NCBI GenBank assembly: GCA_964425225.1
Contig: CAYRMD010000012.1
Coordinates: 1-64,000 of the forward strand
Direction: 5' to 3'
Source of the DNA: BPJU01 sp964425225
GTDB lineage: Bacteria > Planctomycetota > Planctomycetia > Pirellulales > Pirellulaceae
DNA: 64,000 nt
Shown here in pieces: positions 46,461 to 57,910 of this stretch; within the stretch, counting starts at the first letter, position 1, and every line of letters starts with the position of its first letter. Both the position numbers and the translations under genes were made by a program. The notes beneath the pieces are model-generated. The model saw only the letters and a program-made list of their open reading frames with translations, ran no database searches and had not been told where the DNA came from.

Positions 46461-48122
46461 ATGGCACAGGCAAATAAGAATGTGACCGTGTGGTTGCAAA
46501 AGAACTATTTTTGGGTGCTAATCGCTGTTTTAGCCGTAGCCTCATTGAGCGGGTGGCTGGTAAGTATGTGGCGCTTGGCAAAAGACACCCAGCAGCGCTT
46601 ACAGGCCATAAAATCCACGGAGGACTCAATTCGTACCGTTGCCAACGTACCAAATCATCCGAACCGGCATACCGAAAGGCACATGCAGGAAGTAATCACA
46701 CGGCTTTCTGAAGACGTGTATGAAGCATGGCAGCAGCAATACGATCGTCAGCGAGCTCTTTTGACCTGGCCACCGATTTTAGGGCAAGAGTTTATTTCGA
46801 TCGTCTCACGGCTGCAGCCCATCGAAGCTAAAGTGAAGTTTGGACCCGATCAAAAAGAAGAGCTCGATGTGACATTGCGGCAGCGGTATCGAGATTTTAT
46901 CGATCGAGAACTCCCGAAATTGGCAGACATTATCGTGGCCCATTGGAGCGGCGCGTCACCGACGGCCAACCCACGAACAGCCCCGACGAAACCGCCCGTC
47001 GTACTATGGGCACCTTCGGATCAAGCTGCACTGCAAAGATCCAATTTCGATTGGGGTGGCCGCTTTCCCACTACCCTTGAAGTCCTCTACGCCCAAGAGG
47101 ATTACTGGGTGGTGCGTTCAATTATGGAGATCATCAAGGCAACCAACGGTGACGTGGAGCACCGGTACCAGGCGGCGGTAAAAACGATTGAGTTTATTGA
47201 CATTGGGCGTAGAGCTGTTTTTCCGACAAGCGCCGGTGGTGGTACGGGAGGATTCGTCGGTGCCGGCGCACCGGCAGGTGGTGACCACGTCGACGCGGCC
47301 GGAGGAATCGTAGGCAGTTTTCCGATGTCGGGTATGCCCGGTGTCATGAGTGGTGCTGGAGGTGGGATGGCTGCGGTCGGCGGTAATGAAATAGCACGAG
47401 GAGATACGTTAGGACCTGCCACTACTGGACCGCTTTCTGACCCCGGTGACTATCGGTATGTCGACTTAAGGTTTGAACCATTAACGGCTCAGCGCATTCG
47501 GTCAGCGTTTGACTCGACCAACCCCGATGATGCCTTCCTGATGGTGGCCAAACGAATGCCGGTTCGCATACGACTGAAAGTCGACCAGCGAAAACTACCG
47601 AAGTTATTAGCCGAATGTGGCAATGCGCGGATGCAACTGGAAGTCAAGCAAGTTCGGATCAATCAAGCTCCGCGGCGCGGAGCAGCCGTTGGAACCGGTG
47701 GTAGCTTCGGTTCCGGAGCCATAGGAAGTGCTCCACCGCCACCGGGTGAGCCGACTGGATTAGCCGGTGGAGGAGGAGTCGATGCCGGAGTAAGCATTCC
47801 GGGTTTCGGTGGGGAAATGGCGTATGGTGGGGCTGAAAATGAACCGGATGCAGCGGGCGGGCTGTTACCGACGGGCTTCGGTGCTAGTAGCCCCCCCGCC
47901 GGCAGCGGGTCGCAATTAGCTGGGCCGGCGATGGCAGGCCGAACAGTCACGGATGAAGGCCCGTTTGACGTCGTCGTAGAGCTTTTTGGCGTCGTGTATA
48001 TTTACAATCCTGTGGATCGGGAGAAGTTGGGAGTCAAGTTAGAGGAGGCAGGTGAGTCAGCGCCGGCGGAAGGCACTCCCGGTGAGTCTGAGACGGTGAC
48101 TCCCGGGACTGCAGCGGGCTAA
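46461..48122 (+). CDS. Single-pass membrane protein of the pilus cluster, PilO-like position
   Basis: Protein of 553 residues with one N-terminal membrane helix (about 16-37, YFWVLIAVLAVASLSGWLVSMW) and an outer domain. It has no close family I can name; position and topology suggest a PilO-type role in linking PilM-PilN to the secretin. Two Gly/Pro-rich linkers surround folded segments (about 255-330 and 405-490), each with a D-A-A-G-G motif (GDHVDAAGGIVGS, ENEPDAAGGLLP). A C-terminal beta-like piece FDVVVELFGVVYIYNPVDREKLG ends the protein. AAGGAG lies ten bases before the ATG. The assignment to the pilus cluster comes from context. Confidence 0.75.
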   Translation: MAQANKNVTVWLQKNYFWVLIAVLAVASLSGWLVSMWRLAKDTQQRLQAIKSTEDSIRTVANVPNHPNRHTERHMQEVITRLSEDVYEAWQQQYDRQRALLTWPPILGQEFISIVSRLQPIEAKVKFGPDQKEELDVTLRQRYRDFIDRELPKLADIIVAHWSGASPTANPRTAPTKPPVVLWAPSDQAALQRSNFDWGGRFPTTLEVLYAQEDYWVVRSIMEIIKATNGDVEHRYQAAVKTIEFIDIGRRAVFPTSAGGGTGGFVGAGAPAGGDHVDAAGGIVGSFPMSGMPGVMSGAGGGMAAVGGNEIARGDTLGPATTGPLSDPGDYRYVDLRFEPLTAQRIRSAFDSTNPDDAFLMVAKRMPVRIRLKVDQRKLPKLLAECGNARMQLEVKQVRINQAPRRGAAVGTGGSFGSGAIGSAPPPPGEPTGLAGGGGVDAGVSIPGFGGEMAYGGAENEPDAAGGLLPTGFGASSPPAGSGSQLAGPAMAGRTVTDEGPFDVVVELFGVVYIYNPVDREKLGVKLEEAGESAPAEGTPGESETVTPGTAAG

Positions 48123-48216
48123 CATGAAAGTCCGGTGAAGGTTTGCCTAACTGGTCTTGCCGGGGTGCCGGGGGGCAGGAACGATTCCAACTACTGACAT
48201 ATAGGAAACGCAAGCT

Positions 48217-50652
48217 ATGAAGTTGAGTTTTTCCGGCGACGCGTTGCAACAGGCGTTTTTGCGTCATGTCGAAAAAATTGCGTTTGGCTTTTGCGTCCTG
48301 TTGTTCGTGACGTTGGTCATTTTTGGCCTTCGCGTTCGCGGGGTACAAAAATCACCACCCGAACTGAAGGAATATGCGAGCCGTACGCAACGCGCTGTCG
48401 AAGACACGGATCCGTGGGATCAAATAAAAGAACTACCCGATCGCGTAACATTGACTCGCTATTCGGAAGCGGTCAAAGAAGGTAATGTGCCTACCGAAGG
48501 CGGCCTGTATGCCTACACTCAGCCACTTAACCCATTTGTTCCGCGTCCGATAGTCAAGCGTAAGGATCCTACTCTCTATCCGCCGGTAAAACTGATAGTG
48601 CGTGGGATTCAGGCTTCTATCGCCTATCGTAACCCACAGGAATTACCTGATCGGTTAGGGGAATTGAAAACCGTGATGACCCAACCGCAAGCCACGCGCC
48701 CCAAGTCTCGAGACGATCGTCGATCGCGACGTGGTTTTATGGGCAGTATGCCGCCTGGATATGAAGACGGCGCGTTTCCCGGCGCGGGAGGAGATGAGAG
48801 CGACGCTGAAGGTGGAATGCCATTTTTCGGCGAAGGACCACCGCCTCCGGGTGTAGGAGGTGCCACGTCGGGTAGCAGGACTCCGGGAGCCCCAAAAATC
48901 TTTCGAAACCCGGTCGGTTGGCGCCCCACCGGGTTGGTTGGTGCTATGGGAGGTGCTTACAGCGGAATGATGTCGGGCATGCCCGGTGTAGCCCAGCCTC
49001 CCGGTGTACCGGGAACTTCCACCAGTCCACAAACTTCACCCATCCATATCAAACCGAGCCGAATCATGGTGGTCTTGGCACTCGTGGAATATGAAAAACA
49101 GTGGGATGAGTATAAGCGTACTTTCGAAAACGCCGCGGGTTATCTGCCCGCTCGAGACCAACCGAATTACGTGGCCATTGCAGTGGAGCGAGCCGAAGTT
49201 CCTGACGATCCGCAGGCTCCGTTGGTTTGGCAAAAGATTGGTAGCACGAACGAGGCCCTCAAGGAAGTTCCCAATTGGGCTGGAATCTATGACGAAGTTG
49301 CTCATCCGCTGTACGTGTTGGGTGCCACCACTCTGCCCATCCCTCCGATCGTCATGAGAGAAATCGACGATTTGGTGGTGCATCCGGACATACCGCGTAA
49401 AACGCAGCAGTTGCCCTCGAATCAGTCCACACAGCCCGCCGGTAGCCAACCGTCCCAACCCAGTGCGCCTGATAGCGACGTGCCCAGTGATATACCCTCA
49501 TTTGGTCCAGGTGGCGCGCGTGGGATCCCAGGATATCCAACGCCTCCGGGTATACCCGGGGTATCGGCGCCACCGGGATATCCTGCCAGCGGCGTACCTG
49601 GGGCAGGAGGAGTTGCTGGTGGTATGAGCGGTTTGGCTCCGCCAAGCGTTCCGGGAGGTGTCGGCTTTCCCAGCGCTCCGCCGGGTATTGGATTCGCCGG
49701 TAGTGCTGGCGGGGAACCCGATGCGGCGGGTGGCGAAATGTACGGAATGCCTGGTGGGATGACCGGAATGTATCCCGGAATGGGTTACGCGGCGAACCAG
49801 ACCCTTACCAAGTATAAGTTGGTGCGATTCTTCGACCTAACGGCTGAACCGGGCAAGACGTATCGGTATCGTGTGCAATTGTTGCTAGAAGATCCAAATC
49901 ACCCGAGGGATCCTCGTATGGATTTACCTCCCAGGACGTTAGACGACGCGGTCGCTGCTCGAGTGGGCGAATTGCGTAACAAAGAACCGAAGGACGTCCC
50001 GCGCCAACATTTTTACCGGCGGACAGAATGGAGCGAACCCAGTGAGCCAGTGTCCCTAGAAAGTCCTGCTCGTTTCTATGTGGGACCGGCCATCCGAGCC
50101 AACTACGCTCGCTCCAAGAGTGGAGCACTTTTAGCGCGCGATCCAGTCCAAATCAGCTCAGCGGCCGTGCTGTGGGACCCGAATTGGGGTGTTGATGTAT
50201 CCGCCAAGCTGGACGTCATGCCTGGTGGAGCGTTGAATGTCCAGTCGGATCTTGAAGTAGTTCATCCGATAACTTTGGAGTTCAAGAAACTCGAAAAGTA
50301 CGATTTGCGCACGAATTGCACCTTGGTCGATCTGCGTGGTGGCGAAAGGGTAGGAGGTGATAGTTTAAACCCGCTGCTTTCTCCCACGGAAGCTGTGTTT
50401 GTCGACGCGCAGGGAAAGGTGGTTGTGCGTAACGAGGTTGATGATTTGGATCTCTATAGACGATTTGCGTTCGAAGAAGAAATTCAAGAAAGTGGTATGT
50501 CTATTCCCGGGATGGGCGAAATGCCGCCGGCTGGGATGGAACCGGGAGGCATGGCTCCCGGGGGCTTTCCGCCAAGTGGCCCTCCGGACGCAGGAGGACG
50601 CTCCGGAACTCGTGGTCGAGCACGGGGGCGGTCACAAGATCGTGGATCGTAA
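48217..50652 (+). CDS. Single-pass membrane protein of the pilus cluster, PilP-like position
   Basis: Protein of 811 residues with an N-terminal membrane helix at about 23-42 (IAFGFCVLLFVTLVIFGLRV). Two long Gly/Pro/Met-rich segments (about 165-270 and 410-530, with PGIPGVSAPPGYP and GMPGGMTGMYPGMGY) split the outer part into two or three folded pieces: 270-380 (RIMVVLALVEYEKQWDEYKRTFENA) and 530-790 (KLVRFFDLTAEPGKTYRYRVQLLLEDPNHPRD). The D-A-x-G-G motif appears as DESDAEGGMPF, GGEPDAAGGEMYG and PPDAGGRSG. No known family was recognised. It probably belongs to the trans-envelope part of the machine. AGGAAA precedes the ATG. Confidence 0.72.
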   Translation: MKLSFSGDALQQAFLRHVEKIAFGFCVLLFVTLVIFGLRVRGVQKSPPELKEYASRTQRAVEDTDPWDQIKELPDRVTLTRYSEAVKEGNVPTEGGLYAYTQPLNPFVPRPIVKRKDPTLYPPVKLIVRGIQASIAYRNPQELPDRLGELKTVMTQPQATRPKSRDDRRSRRGFMGSMPPGYEDGAFPGAGGDESDAEGGMPFFGEGPPPPGVGGATSGSRTPGAPKIFRNPVGWRPTGLVGAMGGAYSGMMSGMPGVAQPPGVPGTSTSPQTSPIHIKPSRIMVVLALVEYEKQWDEYKRTFENAAGYLPARDQPNYVAIAVERAEVPDDPQAPLVWQKIGSTNEALKEVPNWAGIYDEVAHPLYVLGATTLPIPPIVMREIDDLVVHPDIPRKTQQLPSNQSTQPAGSQPSQPSAPDSDVPSDIPSFGPGGARGIPGYPTPPGIPGVSAPPGYPASGVPGAGGVAGGMSGLAPPSVPGGVGFPSAPPGIGFAGSAGGEPDAAGGEMYGMPGGMTGMYPGMGYAANQTLTKYKLVRFFDLTAEPGKTYRYRVQLLLEDPNHPRDPRMDLPPRTLDDAVAARVGELRNKEPKDVPRQHFYRRTEWSEPSEPVSLESPARFYVGPAIRANYARSKSGALLARDPVQISSAAVLWDPNWGVDVSAKLDVMPGGALNVQSDLEVVHPITLEFKKLEKYDLRTNCTLVDLRGGERVGGDSLNPLLSPTEAVFVDAQGKVVVRNEVDDLDLYRRFAFEEEIQESGMSIPGMGEMPPAGMEPGGMAPGGFPPSGPPDAGGRSGTRGRARGRSQDRGS

Positions 50653-51429
50653 GCCTCGACGCACGTTGTCTACCGGATAGGATTTGTTGCTACTTAGTTT
50701 TACTTTAGCCGCAACGATCCGGCGGTGTTGCGCGTCGGCGCATAGCGCGTAGTATGATTTTACGCAAAGACGCAAAGGTGTAAGGACTCGACCGGTGTGT
50801 GGTTGTTGATGTCGACAAACGTCAGAAACGCAAAGATGCATAGACGCAGGTCGGCAATGGACGCTGGTTGTTATCTTCGCTACGCCATTGCACCTCAGCG
50901 CGTTTGCGGTGAATTACTCTTGGTGTTTGAAAGCACGCCTTGATCAGGAATCATCTACTAGTCACGTATTTCGTTACATCGGGTGGAGCGAAAAACGCCG
51001 GACCTGCGCTAGGCCCACCAAACTAACACGACGCATGCACGGGCGATAGCGTAATGGCGTCTTTTGGAAAATCGCCTTGACAGTGTGCCGGGCCGGACGT
51101 TATGAGGCGTGCGTACGACAAGATTCGCGCGGGTGGGAGTGTTCACCGCGGTCGAATAGACAGGTCGGTACGCTAAGAACATCCGGCAATCCGGTGCGAT
51201 CGAGCGTAACTGATCTTGACATGGTGGTCGTTAACCGGTATTGACGGTCCCCGCACGTAGTCGTCGGTGGAATCTGGTGGACCCAAGCGCGAGCAGGGAT
51301 GCACCTGGACGCACGCTGCCTGATCGGAACAAGGGGATGCGACTCATAAACGGGAGCCAAGGATCCGCATCAGCACTGGAATCGCCGCGATGATTGAAGC
51401 CGCGGACTCGTCGAATAAGGAGATTCGCG
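50653..51429. other. intergenic with GCAAAGACGCAAAGG tracts
   Basis: About 780 bases between pilus-cluster genes. ACGCAAAGACGCAAAGGTG at 50761 and ACGCAAAGATGCATAGACGC at 50829 are two close copies of a tract also seen inside the dispersed elements. The rest shows nothing. A new promoter for the secretin gene is likely within this gap. Confidence 0.5.
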
Positions 51430-54400
51430 TTGAACGGTAGGACACTTTGGAGTGGAGTGCTAAGTGGAGGCAAGCGGGCGTGTCTGGCCGGATGGGTCGT
51501 TCTAGCGAGTGGATGGTGGTGGATGGGGAGGCCTGCGCCACTTTCTGCCCAAAGTGCGCCGCAGCCTACTGCCGGTGCGGTTTCCTCACAGCAGTTACTC
51601 TATCAAGCACGGCTCGCTATGCAGGCGGAACGATTTGACGAGGCGGAGGCGCTTATTGATCAAGCGGAGCGGGCTGCCGGAGCGGGTCAGGTGGCAGGTG
51701 GCGCGACAGGAGATACGCCGGAAAAGGCCCGTCAGACTCTCGCGCAGCTCAGGCAAGGGGGCTTGCCAGCACGTTCAACACCTTCTTCGGATGCGGCGAC
51801 AGCGGTGGCGCCAGCTTTGTTGTTGGCCCGACGAGCACTAGCCCGAGGGGATTTAGCCGAAGCGTTGCGGCAAGTTCAGGCGGCGCGGCAACAAGCATTG
51901 CCACCCGGCGCTCCACCGGATTCGCCGGAACTGGTCGAGCAGTTGATCCGCCAACAACAGCGTTTTGCCGCCGGGCCCGCGGGGAATGAAGATCCGGCTG
52001 GGTTTCAGCGTGCGTATGCTGAGTTTCTGTTAAGTCAGGCCGACCAGTTGATTCTGTACAACGATTTGGACACAGCGGCCTATGTGGCACAGCAAGCCAA
52101 GAATTTGCCGGTTACGTATCGGGCATACGAGCGAAGTCCGGATGCGGTTCTCCAATCGATCGCACAACGGCGCGCAGCACCCAATAGTAACCTACCGCGT
52201 CGTCTACCGCTGCCAGAGGGGGCTTCGGCTAGCCAAGACAAACAACAAGCTCGGCAGCTCCTGGCGCAAGCACAATTGGAAATGGATCGCGGCAACCTGG
52301 ACGTGGCTCAACGACTGGCCGAACAAGCCAGGTCCTTTAACGTCACGTGGGATCCGGCCGAGCTCCAACCCTGGCAGGTATTACTGGAAATTGGCAACCG
52401 TCAACGCCGCCGTGGCAATCCCGTGCTGCCTGCTGGCGGTCCGGTGTCGGATGCGGCGGTGCCCAGCCGATACGCCGTCCAACCGGGACTCTATGTTCCG
52501 GAGCAAGATGCATCGCGCGTCGAACCAGCGGCCGCCCAGCAGGATTCCCCTGGGGCATCCGCGGCTCCGGCGGTTGCAACGTCTCAGGGTATGCGCCTGT
52601 ACCAACAAGGACTGGAGGCTTTGGAAAAGCAGCAGTTCGCCGCTGCGCTGGAGCTGTTTCGGCAAGCTTGGCGTTATCAGGGCGAGTTGGATGCGCAGAC
52701 ACGGCAGCAACTGCGCGACAAACTCACCTTGTTACAAGCCGTTGTCGCACCTCCTCCTGCACAACCGTCCTCGCCGCTAGAAGAAGTGGCTACTCGACAA
52801 CAAATTGCGCAACAGCAGCTTTTCCGTGAGATTAACAATGAGCAGCGAGCTGCTGAACAGCAGCGGAGCTCCGACCCGAAAGGAGCGCTGAATCGCATGC
52901 AAACCCTGCGCACTCGCGTAGCCAACGCGGAAATTGATCCGGCTGTAAAAAAACAATTTCTCACTTTTGTCGATCGCCAGATTCAGGAGTTAGAAGCTTA
53001 TATCGAGCAGAATCGTGTGGCCATCGAACAGGACGAACGCAATCGCCGGATCGAGGCCGACCGGCTGCGCGATCAACAAGAATTGATAATGGTCCAGGAC
53101 AAGTTGGCCGAGCTGGTCGAACAGTTCAATACACTCATGGACCAGCAGCGCTACAGCGAGGCGGAGGTGATTGCCCGCCAAGCGCGGCAAATTGCCCCCG
53201 ACGAACCGGTGGTAGCCAACATGATCTGGAAGAGCCGGTTTGCCCATCGAGTCTTAGCGGATGCTCAGAATCGGGACGCCAAGGAAAACGGCTTCGTCGC
53301 TGCCCTCCAATCGGTTGATGAATCTGCCGCACCGTTCGACGATCGATCTCCCTTGGTGTTTGGCGATCCAAAGCGGTGGGACGAGTTAACACGACGCCGC
53401 CTGCGAATGATGGAACGTACAAACCGCCGATTGACTCCGGACGAACAAGAAATTCAAAAGGCCCTTTCCACGCGTATCTCGGTCAACTTAAAGAATGTGC
53501 CCCTCAGTGATGCGCTCAAAACACTTTGTGATATTGCTAATATCCCCGTATTCTTGGATCCTCAGGGGCTGGCTGTAGAAGGCATCACGACCGATCAACC
53601 CGTTACCTTGGAAATACCAAAAGAGATACCGCTTCGTAGTGCGCTTAATCTCATTCTCCAACCATTGCGACTTAATTACGTAATCGAAGATGACGTGCTA
53701 AAAATCACTAGCCAAGGAGCGCGTAATGCCAAAGTGTATGCCGAAACCTATAACGTCGCGGATTTGGTGATACCTATTCCTAATTTTGTTCCCGGGCATT
53801 CCCTGGGATTGCCTGAGGCCATACGCGAAGCCCATCTACACTTAGGGCAGCTTGGTGGCGCTGGTAGCCCCGTACCGCTGGCCCTGTCGCCAGAAGCGCT
53901 AAGTAGCGCTCCGGGTAGTGGCTCCGTTTTGGCGCAGACCCAGGCCTTTGGGCGGTTATCACAAAAAGGTAGCCGCGCCCGGCCTCACCGTTATGCAGGT
54001 GATTTCCGGGGAGTCATGGGAGGAGTTACCGAAGATGATTTCCAGCCGTTAATTGATCTAATCACCACGACCATTGCGCCAGATTCATGGGACGTCAATG
54101 GCGGCAATGGTGCCATCCAGCCGTTTGTCGCCAATCTCAGCTTGGTGGTCAGCCAGACGCAGGACGTCCACGAACAGATCGCAGATCTTCTGGATCAACT
54201 TCGTCGATTGCAGGATTTGCAGGTGACTATTGAAGTGCGGTTTATCACACTTCGTGACAACTTCTTCGAAAGGATTGGCATCGACTTCGACTTTAATATC
54301 GATGACAACTCTGGATTGAGCACACGTACGCCGTTAATCCCGGACGATACCGGCCCGAGCATTGCCATCGGTTTAAACCCGATCGGTGATCCGACGCAGG

Positions 54401-55182
54401 ATTTGGATTTGCAATTCCGTCAGGACAGCTTTGCCTCGGCTGTACCGCAATTCGGTGGCTTCGACGCGGCAACCGCAGCAAACTTTGGATTCGCGATTCT
54501 CAGCGACATCGAGGTCTTCTTCTTGCTCCAAGCCGCCCAAGGGGATCGGCGAAGTAACGTGCTGCAAGCGCCGAAGGTTACCATGTTCAATGGTCAGATT
54601 GCTACTATCAACGATACGGCGAACAAGCCCTTCGTTACACAAATCATCCCGGTGGTTGCCGATTTTGCAGCTGCCCATATGCCGGTCATTACCGTGTTGG
54701 CCGAAGGCACTTCGCTTAGTGTTCAAGCGGTTGTTTCCCAAGACCGCCGATTTGTCCGACTGACGTTGGTGCCCGTCTTCAGCGAAGTAGGTGAAGTCTC
54801 CACCTTTACCTTTACTGGTGAAGAGACAACTGATACGGGAACCAATGTGCTCGACCCAACGGGTGCCCTTACCGGCGAGCGTAACAACGTGCGCGTCACC
54901 AGGCAGGCTGCGACCGTCCAACTTCCGACGTTCTTGACTACGAGTGTGAGCACTACCGTTAATGTGCCGGATGGTGGTACCGTCTTGTTAGGCGGTATCA
55001 AGCGATTGGCTGAGGGGCGTAATGAAAATGCCGTCCCCATGCTCGGCAAGATCCCGTATATCAATCGACTCTTTAAGAATGTCGGTATCGGTCGAGAAGC
55101 CCAAAGCTTGATGATGATGGTTACCCCAAGGATCATCATTCAAGAGGAAGAGGAGGCCAAACTAGGTCAAGTGGCCCCCTAA
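51430..55182 (+). CDS. Secretin of a type IV pilus/type II secretion system
   Basis: Outer-membrane channel of about 1250 residues. The TTG at 51430 is chosen because AAGGAGA lies six bases ahead; a TTG at 51394 lacks such a site. A signal peptide (ACLAGWVVLASGWWW) is followed by a Gln/Ala/Arg-rich helical region (about 50-650) with TPR-like repeats (RQLLAQAQLEMDRGNLDVAQRLAEQARSF), far larger than in usual secretins. An STN-like piece (LKNVPLSDALKTLCDIANIPVFLDPQGL) precedes the N-domains. The secretin core is at about 920-1245: VTIEVRFITLRDNFFERIGIDF, LQAPKVTMFNGQIATIND, VPDGGTVLLGGIKR and NAVPMLGKIPYINRLFKNVG. A terminator follows. Confidence 0.92.
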   Translation: MNGRTLWSGVLSGGKRACLAGWVVLASGWWWMGRPAPLSAQSAPQPTAGAVSSQQLLYQARLAMQAERFDEAEALIDQAERAAGAGQVAGGATGDTPEKARQTLAQLRQGGLPARSTPSSDAATAVAPALLLARRALARGDLAEALRQVQAARQQALPPGAPPDSPELVEQLIRQQQRFAAGPAGNEDPAGFQRAYAEFLLSQADQLILYNDLDTAAYVAQQAKNLPVTYRAYERSPDAVLQSIAQRRAAPNSNLPRRLPLPEGASASQDKQQARQLLAQAQLEMDRGNLDVAQRLAEQARSFNVTWDPAELQPWQVLLEIGNRQRRRGNPVLPAGGPVSDAAVPSRYAVQPGLYVPEQDASRVEPAAAQQDSPGASAAPAVATSQGMRLYQQGLEALEKQQFAAALELFRQAWRYQGELDAQTRQQLRDKLTLLQAVVAPPPAQPSSPLEEVATRQQIAQQQLFREINNEQRAAEQQRSSDPKGALNRMQTLRTRVANAEIDPAVKKQFLTFVDRQIQELEAYIEQNRVAIEQDERNRRIEADRLRDQQELIMVQDKLAELVEQFNTLMDQQRYSEAEVIARQARQIAPDEPVVANMIWKSRFAHRVLADAQNRDAKENGFVAALQSVDESAAPFDDRSPLVFGDPKRWDELTRRRLRMMERTNRRLTPDEQEIQKALSTRISVNLKNVPLSDALKTLCDIANIPVFLDPQGLAVEGITTDQPVTLEIPKEIPLRSALNLILQPLRLNYVIEDDVLKITSQGARNAKVYAETYNVADLVIPIPNFVPGHSLGLPEAIREAHLHLGQLGGAGSPVPLALSPEALSSAPGSGSVLAQTQAFGRLSQKGSRARPHRYAGDFRGVMGGVTEDDFQPLIDLITTTIAPDSWDVNGGNGAIQPFVANLSLVVSQTQDVHEQIADLLDQLRRLQDLQVTIEVRFITLRDNFFERIGIDFDFNIDDNSGLSTRTPLIPDDTGPSIAIGLNPIGDPTQDLDLQFRQDSFASAVPQFGGFDAATAANFGFAILSDIEVFFLLQAAQGDRRSNVLQAPKVTMFNGQIATINDTANKPFVTQIIPVVADFAAAHMPVITVLAEGTSLSVQAVVSQDRRFVRLTLVPVFSEVGEVSTFTFTGEETTDTGTNVLDPTGALTGERNNVRVTRQAATVQLPTFLTTSVSTTVNVPDGGTVLLGGIKRLAEGRNENAVPMLGKIPYINRLFKNVGIGREAQSLMMMVTPRIIIQEEEEAKLGQVAP

Positions 55183-55201
55183 TCGTAGCAAGCCGGATTA
55201 G

Positions 55202-55233
55202 AAGCGCCGCACGAAATCGTTGCGGCGCTTTTT
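55202..55233 (+). terminator. Intrinsic terminator after the secretin gene
   Basis: AAGCGCCGCA (55202-55211) pairs with TGCGGCGCTT (55221-55230) across a 9-base loop and is followed by a T-run to 55233, 20 bases after the stop. It closes the pilus cluster and separates it from the DUF423 gene. Confidence 0.9.
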
Positions 55234-55828
55234 GTGTTTGAGCTCGATCCGTGTTTCCACCGCGCAGGCTCAGCCAAAACCGCTCCGATAGCCCATGTCG
55301 GACGTGGCTACTCGGCTGTCCATTAGTCGCCACCTTAACAACGCGGCTTCGAATCCGCTCGCCGAAGAAAAAGCGCAACACGTTCTGTCTGTGGATGCAC
55401 CACAGGGTTTGGGGCGACCCGTAAACGGGTGTCCAGCGAAAAGGACGCGTCACGTGGCACACCAGCGGGAAATTCTGCTCGATCGGCGCTGGCTTTTAGT
55501 GGCTGGGATATTGGGTGCGTCAGCAGTCGCGCTCGGTGCTTTTGGGGCACATATGTTACAAGGTTTTTTTCTCGCAGCGGCTCCGGAGGTCCGAGCCCAA
55601 CGGATCGAAAACTGGCACACGGCCGTCCTGTATCACATGTACCACTCCTTGGCCTTGGCAGTCGCGGCGACACTGGCACGCTCGAGTCGGTGGGCACAAG
55701 CCGCCTGCCTATGCTTTTTTTTCGGCACGCTGTTCTTCTGCGGTTTCCTTTACGCCTACGCACTGACTGGGAGCCGGCTTATAGTTTATCCGGTTCCGTT
55801 TGGAGGTATCGCTTTCATAGCCGGTTGG

Positions 55829-57154
<1,326 letters not shown>

Positions 57155-57208
57155 GCCGGTTCCTTACCTAACTAGGTTTAAGCAAGCTGCCCGTTATTTG
57201 CTGATACT

Positions 57209-57910
57209 TTAAACCGTCAGCGGTAGTGGTGCGCTGCAGAAAGCTTCGAAGGCTTCAACGATCGCTTCACGTGAGCTGTGGTCCCATCCAAAAACTCCCT
57301 GTAATCGCGTCCGGCGAATCACACCCTTTTCCAATCGCTCAGCAAACAACTGCCACGAAACGGACACTCGGTCGTGCACTCGTGCTACTTTTACCGACAC
57401 AAAGTCTCCGGGATAGACCGTCTCGATATACGTACCGTATTTTCCTCGAAGTACCAGTACCGGCAATGCTACGGATGGACCAAAGCGCGCCCGCGAGCCG
57501 TTAACATCGCGAAGTTCTCGATCGGCGTCCAGGTACTGAATCGTATCCCAAAGGCCATGTGTTCGAATCACCACGGAGGAATCGCTATCCAAAGAGTCAG
57601 TCTGCATCGATACGATTAGTTCCATTCCGTTCCAGCAGGATCCTATCTCCGAAACGGCGCGCCAATAGATCTGAGGCTTCAAGTGACGGTCAGGCATCAA
57701 AGGATAGTCCACCACCAGATCGTTGCCACGTATGTAGCACTCTTCGGGATCCATACTGCCCAGATACGGAACCCGAAGTTGCCACCAGCGGCCCTCTAAC
57801 CAATGTCCCTTCGCACATACGTGCCAACCCTGCACCGGTCGGTCCAACTGCGCTTGGAAAATGAGCGGCGGCCAAGTGCCGGTTGCCCGATATTGTTCCA
57901 GGTGCCACAT
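57209..57910 (-). CDS. Unrecognised protein cotranscribed with the UxaC-like gene
   Basis: I do not recognise this 233-residue protein. It opens MWHLEQYRATGTWPPLIFQAQLDRPVQGWHV and looks largely beta-structured, with YPLMPDRHLKPQIYWRAV, GMELIVSMQTDSLDSDSSVVIRTHG and ALPVLVLRGKYGTYIETVYPGDFVSVKVARVHDRVSVSWQLFAERLEKGVIRRTRL. The last part resembles no motif I know. No signal or membrane segment. Short spacing to the UxaC-like gene suggests one transcript. A terminator-like hairpin lies just upstream in its leader. The region ahead of ATG has GGGGAGAGCGGGG, which may serve as ribosome site. Confidence 0.75.
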   Translation of the reverse strand: MWHLEQYRATGTWPPLIFQAQLDRPVQGWHVCAKGHWLEGRWWQLRVPYLGSMDPEECYIRGNDLVVDYPLMPDRHLKPQIYWRAVSEIGSCWNGMELIVSMQTDSLDSDSSVVIRTHGLWDTIQYLDADRELRDVNGSRARFGPSVALPVLVLRGKYGTYIETVYPGDFVSVKVARVHDRVSVSWQLFAERLEKGVIRRTRLQGVFGWDHSSREAIVEAFEAFCSAPLPLTV

